DNA from: Tribonema minus
Lineage: Eukaryota > Sar > Xanthophyceae > Tribonematales > Tribonemataceae
DNA length: 64,000 nucleotides
Direction: 5' to 3'
Assembly (NCBI GenBank): GCA_017506865.1
Contig: JAFCMP010000542.1
Span: forward strand, 1 to 64,000
Below, piece by piece: positions 57,176 through 64,000 of the stretch; positions within the stretch are counted from its first letter, which is position 1, and every line of letters starts with the position of its first letter. The notes under the pieces were generated by a model, which was not told the origin of the DNA, made no database searches, and saw only the letters and a list, made by a program, of their open reading frames with translations. The position numbers and the translations under genes are program-made.

Positions 57176-60100
57176 ATTGCTGCTGGCGGTGCTGCTATTA
57201 CTGCCACAACTGCGAGACCAGTGGCTATGGTTATTATCGCTGGCGACATTGTAGGGCGACGATAGCTTCCTGCAGCAGGCTGCTGTGCTCAGGTTGCGCT
57301 TGCCGTTCGTGTGTTGCTGCTTTACCACTGCCAGTGACGCAGCTGTGGTTGCTCAAAGCTGCTTACAACTGCAGCATATGTGCACCTGACCTGTAGGCTG
57401 TAGGCTTTGTGGCTCTTGCCTTGATATGACTTGAGACTGAGCTACTGCTTGTGCACGGCGCGAGTGCTTGTCCCATACTTGTTGGATCCCGCATATGGGC
57501 CAGCCTCACCCATTCAATGTTGAGGCCTCAGAGCCACGTCATCCATTCATTCAGCACTGCCGCCTCGCTGCTGCTGCTACGTGAGCGCCAGAACTAACAG
57601 GCAGTAGGAGGGCTGGCTCTGTGGCAGGCGCTGGCGGCAAAGGGAGGCCGCTGCTGCGACAGCCCCAGTCTCACAGGCAGTAGAAGGACTTTGTAGACAG
57701 GCGCGGGCGGCGAATGGAGGCCAATGGCGGCATGGAGACTGGTTGCAATGGCGAAAGCGCTCCAACGGCATTACAGCGGCGTTGTGTAGTGATCAGGTAA
57801 AGCGGTATACTAAAGGCTCTCAAACTGGCTTTTTTCGCTTGTGTGCTTTACTGAGGCGCTGTGTGAATACCTCTCCGTTCGCGCAACATTGCATTGAACC
57901 AGGCTCCAAACAGAGTTGGTTTACCACGTCAAGCAGACAAGGAGGCAATGATGCAAGCATCGGCTCACCACCAGCAGCAGCAGCAACAGCAGCAATTGAA
58001 ACGCAGCCGCTGGTGCGTGCTGCTGCTGATGTTAGCATGCTACATGCAGGTTTTTTTGTGGTTGCTGCGCAATTCCCATATGCTCCTGGCCTTAGTCGCC
58101 CGCAAGTGCATGCCAAGCGCACTAGCAGTTGCTCTGCAGGAGTCGCAGCAGTAGCAGCGCAACGGTCACTGGATACGGTACAACAATAGAGTGAAAGCGC
58201 GGGCCAAAATAAATATAGGAACGCATGGTTTTTTTCGACTTCAGTGCAATATTCTGACGACCACATGTGCTCATTCAAGGTGGCACATGGCAGATGTTCT
58301 GATGCTATCTGTTGAAGAGTGTGATTGAGACAGCTTACACACGCACCTTCCGTTTACTGCATGTTATGGTTCCACTAAATGTTATGGTTCCACTGTTAAT
58401 GTGTTCAGTCACTACCGTCAACGCGGTCTACCATACCGTAAGGCAATTATCTAGTACAAGTCTACACCACGTGTCGTTATTTAGGGGTACAGCAACAAAC
58501 GATTTTTTGGAAAGCGTATCCCACACGTGAAGACAAAGCTGAAAAGTGCCAGAGATACTGCAAAATTCAAATGTATCAATGCAGGCCAGAGCGGCTGAGT
58601 TGTGGCGTCATGCATGTGCATGTTGATGTGATTGGACACGCTCCCGAGCAATAGAAAGATGAAGGACCACTGATTTGCACGGAGACCGTTGGGTTTGACA
58701 GGATTGCGCATGCTGGAGACGGTCAAACATTCCCACCTGCCTCAGTCAATCCTAAGCTGAATGCGCATGCCCGTTGAGGTGAAATGCTTGAAATGTTCCA
58801 ATGTGCATTGATGTTAACCAACGTCGAAGAAAGTGACAATGACCATCATGTGTTGTGGTAGTATACTGTGCCTAGTGTCAAGGAATGCTGGAAGATGGTG
58901 AAATGCTTGCAGGCAGCTGAAATTGCTGTCGTCAGCATGAACACAAATGGATAACTGGACTTGTCCACACATCGCAGCGGCGCAACGAGCAACATTTGCG
59001 ACTCAGGCAAATGCAATCACTATACGCTACTCAAGAACTTGTTGCACTGTTAAATGTCTTACAACACAATAGCGTTCTCAATGCAGTGTTCAAAACATGT
59101 TCGCATTATCACCTCACGGCCATCCTATTGCAATCTTATGCAGGCCCACCATCTGAGATCGGCTCCAAGCGAGGCACAGCTGCAGGCACCCTCACGAACT
59201 GTCAAATCGCCCTAGTACCAAGCAGCTGGTGTGCGCCACTTGCAGCGAGCAGGCCTGGCTATATGCTTGGCTCCAAGACAGGCAGGTGGTTTTGAAACTG
59301 CTCATGTTGCTTGCAAAGTTAGTTATCCGGAGCCTTTGTCCTGTGTGTATTATAAACACTGGCAGGTGTTGCTTATGTTGCGCATGCTGAAGGCATCATT
59401 GCAAATGGTGAGCTTGATTTATGCACCTGCAGAAGTGCAGGGTGGATAAGCATTATGCTATGCCCATCAATACAGCTCAACTGCAAGGGTTATGATTCAG
59501 CAGTAGTTGCTGTCATGATATATGCATTGCAATCGATGCCTTGTCCTGACCATCAAATTCATGCTGTTGAAATGATCAGGCTATTCAACTGCTGCTGTTG
59601 ATCTAGTTAGCATGAGGTGCGTGCATGCATGGCCGCTGCTTGCGAAGAGGGCATCACTGGCCCCTGATGTGAGTATGCTGCGGATGAGATGTTTTTCTGT
59701 GACTGATGCACAAGTCCTGAACCTCTGCGGTCTGTGCTAGTGAAGGTGGTACAAGTACGCTGCAGGCACAAACTGCGTCCTTTCCATACGAGCACCAGCA
59801 CACAGCCTGATTTTAGAGTGTTTCAGGTTCGTAGCATTATCAGTATTCGTGTGCTGCAAGCAGGAACCATGATCATTTAGCAAATTACCTGATCGATGTT
59901 ATCTCTATCTGACGTCGCAGATGTCGTGGAGATTCCAGCAGCAAGATGGCGTGTTTTGCAGCTGCATATTCTGCATGGTGCCAGGCAACCATCCGCCCAA
60001 GTACTTATACCACCTGCAACGTGCGATTACAGCACAGCGGATTTGCGCATTGCGCCCAGATGTGTACACACGCACTGTTATGTCAAGGCACACCGTTTTT

Positions 60101-61045
60101 TACAACAGGCACCTCATCAATGCCCCTCTTTCTTTTCTTTTCTGCACAAATGCATTTCTGAGTTGTGCGTCCCCGTGTTGAGTATTAGTTTGTGTTACCA
60201 TTTCAATTTGCGACACACTTGACCGGTTTCAAACTGTGAGGCCAACATCACATACACGCACAGGCGGCTGCAAGAGAGGGTGCATGCCCGTTCAGCAGGT
60301 TGTTTGGAGAACGGGTGCTCTGCTACACCTGATTCGATCATCTTTCAGTATTTCTCGCATTACAGTTGGTGCTGTGATCCTACGCGCATGACCTTAGTGT
60401 GAACACACATGCATGCATGCATCATGTTTGAGTTGTGGTCCTGTCAGTGGTGAAGCATCAACAGTACATCAGGCACATGTACATGCACGCACCTTGGAGT
60501 TGTCCTCGTGAACCTGATGTCAAAAGACATGCCATATAGCTGGCAAGCACATGCCATGGAATTGCAATCCAGGTCTGTATGCAAAAATTATAAAGGTAGA
60601 TGACTTTGTCAGAATTCGACATCAGGTGGCTCTGGCAGAGCCAGCTTGACAACACTTGGCTCGTGAAGTCATCATCCGTCGCTCAAGATGCCATGCACTG
60701 TTATGTCGTGTTGCAACAACAGCACTAGACAAGCATACATACTCTGCTTTACAAGTACTAGCATGACATGTCATTATCTGCATTACAAGAGTAGGTGAAG
60801 CGGCTCACCGCAGCACGGTCACAATAGCAGAGCGGCTTTAGTTTTCACTATGCAGGACAAGGCTGACCTTACACAGCAGATGACAACGCAATGTATGCTT
60901 GCAAGCGGCTTACTTTTGTACATGCATAAAGTTGTCAGGATGTGTGATCTGAACGCCGAAAGCAGGAGCAGTAGAACTTCAACATGCATCATGAATAATC
61001 TTGTGATTTAAACACACATTAGGCATCACAACTGGCTGCTGATGT
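56872..61045. other. Unexplained interior of transposon copy 2
   Basis: Mirror of 7385-11559, with the same CAG run (57139-57166) and internal terminus-like sequence (57480-57505). No gene recognised. Confidence 0.6.
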
Positions 61046-63753
61046 CTACGATTTGGGCTTCTTGCGGGCTCCGCCTGTGCTGCCCTTAATGCGTTTTCCC
61101 ACCGTGTTCTGCGTACGCCGTTTCCTGACAAAAGGGTCATGGACATTGCCAGCAACCATGTCGCGCATTACCTCAGCCAGATACCTCATTTTGTCTACTG
61201 CCTGCTGTGGTGGCAATGACTTAGCGTCTGCGACAATGGTCTTGGCAATCGCCCATACCTCAGCATGAGCCTTCTCAACATTAGTCTGCAATGGCTCATC
61301 TAATGCTGCTGCCCCTGCCCAATCACCGTCGAATGCGTGTTGAGTGACATCTGTGCCAGCAGCATAGTGCATTGCAGCAAGAGCCAACACTTTGGCCAGT
61401 GCTACCTGCTGACCAGCACTAGTGGTGACGCAAGCTGCTGCCTGGGCTGAGGAAGGACGCAGCCACCTAGGGTTGGTGTTGCGGAATACAGCATTGGCAG
61501 CTGCAATGGCGACACGTAAGCATTGTGGCCGGCCAGGCGCTGCAGGATTTGATGGAAGAGGTACATCAGCCACCATTTGCTGCGCACTTGTGCCCGCCCC
61601 ACCCCCCCCCTCCTTACCATTCCGCAGAGTAAGTGTGTTCTGCATAGGGCTTGCTTTGCGAGCAGCCTTGAGCACCCGCTCTGCTGTGCTCTGCGGCAGC
61701 CCTTGCAGAGTGCAACCATCTATGGCAGTGATGATGTCGCCAATGGCTACAAGCTCTGATGCCTCGGCAGCAAGCATGCCACCGTCCTCCGCGCGCGTGA
61801 ACGCTTGTACGACGACCATGCGGTTGCCGAATTTGAGCTTGACGCCGAGGCCCTCGCCCTTGCGCATGCGCAGCGTCACGTCGAACATGCCGTACGCCGG
61901 AGCTGCTGACGCCGCACCGCTTGTATCGGCAGCGGCGGTGCCAGCTGCGCATTCTCCAGAGCCCTGCTCGCTATCCGCTGTCCCCCCCACCCCCTGTCCC
62001 TCCCCCGCCGCCGGCCCCGCCGCCTCTGCCACCCCCCCAGCGGGGATGACTGTCACTCGCGGCAGGCAAGCGATGATGTGACGGCAGAGCATGCCTGTCC
62101 GTATGGGGTTCAGGCAGGTGCACAGGGCAGCGCCTGAGGCCGCCACCACCACCGAGTGCTGCGAGCACCCTGAAGTAGCCGTCGCTGCAAACCACTCCTG
62201 ATTTGCAAACACTGGGGCGCTGCGCGTGATCGCTTGCAACATGCCCTCACTTGCCCTCCGACTATCATTGTCATCTAATGTTGCGTCAGGGTCGTCCTCC
62301 GGGGTTGGTCCTGAAAGCAGCAACACACGCGCATCAAGTCAGAGGGTGCTTTAGAAAGGGCTTGAATGCGTCCAGACATGAGAAGAAAGTGCAGGTGACT
62401 CTCGCATCAGGGCTGCCACCACCCAGCAGTCCGCAGTGCACGGCGCCTCATTGAGAACCTCACGTTGATTGTACAGGGCTGCACAGGCAGACAACCTGAA
62501 GATTGAGAAAAAGGCAGGTGCGGCGTCTCAACGAGGCTCTGGTGTTGGTTGCAGCGGGCTGAACAGGTGAGAGGGGGTGAGAAAAATGCATGCAATCGAA
62601 CTTCAAGTCCAGCTCAGCAGTGGAAACGTGTACCACTGAGGACATGAAGCTGAAGAACTGGTGGACATTAGCCTTCATTCGGCAGTGCACGGACTCATAC
62701 AGGGTATGCATATACTAAATTACATCGGATGATCATGATCCCTCAGTCAGGCGAGTCTGACAGCACCCCTTTGAGGGGGGGGGGGGCGGGGCATTTACCA
62801 GGGCGGGGGGGGGGGGGGGGGGGGGGCAGAGGTCCAAGATTGGCAAGCCGAATAAACCAGGAGGCAGGCGAGTGGGTCGAGAGGGAGGGGGGGCAGGGGC
62901 ATAAGAAAGGCTGAGGGTATCGAGGATGCCGTTACCTTGCTGGCTTTAGTGTACTCGACTTGCTTGGCACATGGACATGCAGTACTATAATGGGAACAGC
63001 AATATTTGCTGCAGCACTGTTGCTGTTGTCGACATTTCTGTAGGTGGGTGTTGTCGCCGTTTGGCAAAAGGGGGGCTATGACTTTGCAATGACGCCCGTG
63101 GTCTCGCACAAAGAGAGGGGGCGTCTAGAATGGGGGGGCAGTAAGTCATTATTCAACAGCGGTACGGTAAGGTCACCAGGTGCGTGTGCTACATGTGCAT
63201 GATGAACTTCGCAAGAAAACGTACCTGGACTGGAATTGAGACCTTCATCCGCAACCGCCACATGATACCGCGCTGCAGCGACCACCTCCTGGGCGATGTG
63301 CTTCAGGCAATGCAAAGTGCCATGATGCTTCGCTACCTCCAGCAATGCCCCGTAGATGCTGCGCAGCCCTGCATCGATGCCCTTCACAGCCACGTCCAAT
63401 GCGCGGGTGCTGGCCTCCATGTATAGCTGGTCTTCCGCGCTGTATCTTGCAGTGATGCGGCTGATGGAAGTGGTGAGGGAGCACAGCGTGCCCATTTTCT
63501 CCAGCTCTGCCTTCAGCTTGGCAAAGTAGCCCTCGCAGCGCTGGGTAGAGTTGATGCCGAGGGTGAGGATGCCAAGCCGGAAACAGAAAGCCCACCGCCT
63601 GCGGATTGCGTAGATGGTCCGGTTGAGGTATGTCACCACCTCGGCCTCAGCTTTTCCAGCGTGTGCAAGGCAATGGTGCATTGCTTGCCACGCTGATTCG
63701 AAGCAGCGCTCCGTGGGCGCTCTGGACGCCAGCCGCAGATGCCGCTTGAAGTC
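61046..63753 (-). CDS. MULE transposase of copy 2, exons 5 and 6 (5' part outside window)
   Basis: Exon 6 is 61046-62310 and exon 5 is 63225-63753, on the minus strand. Intron 4 runs off the window end. Both exons are open. Coding changes from copy 1 noticed by eye: Ser to Gly in AVK(S/G)IDAG of exon 5, Ser to Thr between the first two SWIM cysteines (CTC instead of CSC), which leaves the zinc ligands intact, and a silent-looking change near the start of exon 5. The PDZ-like domain is unchanged. Both copies may therefore make functional protein. Confidence 0.9.
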
Positions 63754-64000
63754 CTGTCAGTCAACAAGAATGGACAGTACCGGTGATGGATATGCTTGGC
63801 ATAAACATTAGCATACACGGACGAGCCTGGCCATGTCCACAGGCCAATAAGCACATGAAATACAGGAAGGTACAAACAGTACATGAGGCTCTCACTTCTC
63901 TTGTAGTAGTACATTTTTCTGCCATCGCTGCTTGTTGCCAGGCAAACCCTAGTAAATCGCGCACATTATCAAGCTGATGTAAGTGTATCAAGCACATCTC

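Larger units (their letters stand above)
56721..64000 (-). mobile_element. MULE transposon, copy 2, inverted and truncated by the window end
   Basis: Starts with the same CGGATCCCATATTTGGG end and matches copy 1 in reverse complement throughout: positions sum to 68,431, then 68,430 after a 1-bp indel near 60853. About ten substitutions were noticed over 7.28 kb. The element should end near 67,685. The 10 bases before it, GCCTCCACCC (56711-56720), are the predicted target-site duplication. Confidence 0.95.

Noticed and set aside
1-64000. tRNA, rRNA or other structured RNA genes
   Set aside because: I looked for tRNA-like T-loop and anticodon patterns and rRNA blocks and found nothing convincing; a covariance-model scan would be needed to exclude small RNAs.

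Overview
This window looks like nuclear DNA of a eukaryotic alga with a complex (secondary) plastid, most probably a photosynthetic stramenopile (ochrophyte). The main clue is a small protein at 12210-12812 that starts with a signal peptide followed by ASAFVP, the bipartite plastid-targeting signature of ochrophytes and cryptophytes. Host genes have many spliceosomal introns (GT-AG), TTAGGG-type telomere-like repeats are scattered through introns, and no operons or bacterial signals are visible. The genus is not determined. All exon joins below were checked for reading-frame phase by hand; none has transcript support.

Layout. 1-735: a diverged tandem repeat. 746-11710: a complete Mutator-like (MULE) DNA transposon of 10,965 bp with 151-bp terminal inverted repeats and a perfect 10-bp target-site duplication. 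It encodes a six-exon, 968-residue transposase with a FAR1-type zinc cluster, a DDE core, a SWIM zinc finger and, unexpectedly, a C-terminal PDZ-like domain. 12210-12812: the plastid-targeted 79-residue protein. 15565-20861: an NADP-dependent reductase/epimerase of the dihydroflavonol-reductase type (407 residues). 23455-23685: a possible membrane-anchored exon. 25230-32168: UDP-glucuronate decarboxylase (357 residues). 35264-46734: a PIN/PILS-type membrane carrier (639 residues) with a histidine-rich loop. 48072-53328: a secreted cysteine-rich protein (321 residues). 54838-56720: a SET-domain gene cut by a second copy of the same transposon, which starts at 56721 in the opposite orientation and runs off the window end. 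The two copies differ at only about ten sites noticed by eye over 7.28 kb, so movement was recent.

The most unusual feature is a pattern. In all four long host genes, short segments spanning an exon edge and its splice site are tandemly duplicated into the neighbouring intron, two to about ten times, at roughly 45-180 bp spacing. More than twenty exon edges are affected, on both donor and acceptor sides, and many copies keep a usable AG or GT signal. The introns thus appear built from decayed copies of exon ends. The transposon's own introns do not show it.

Functionally the host genes are not an operon or pathway. UDP-xylose synthesis (cell-wall sugars), small-molecule reduction, carrier transport and a secreted protein are ordinary algal housekeeping or accessory functions. 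The interest lies in the transposon and in the splice-edge arrays.
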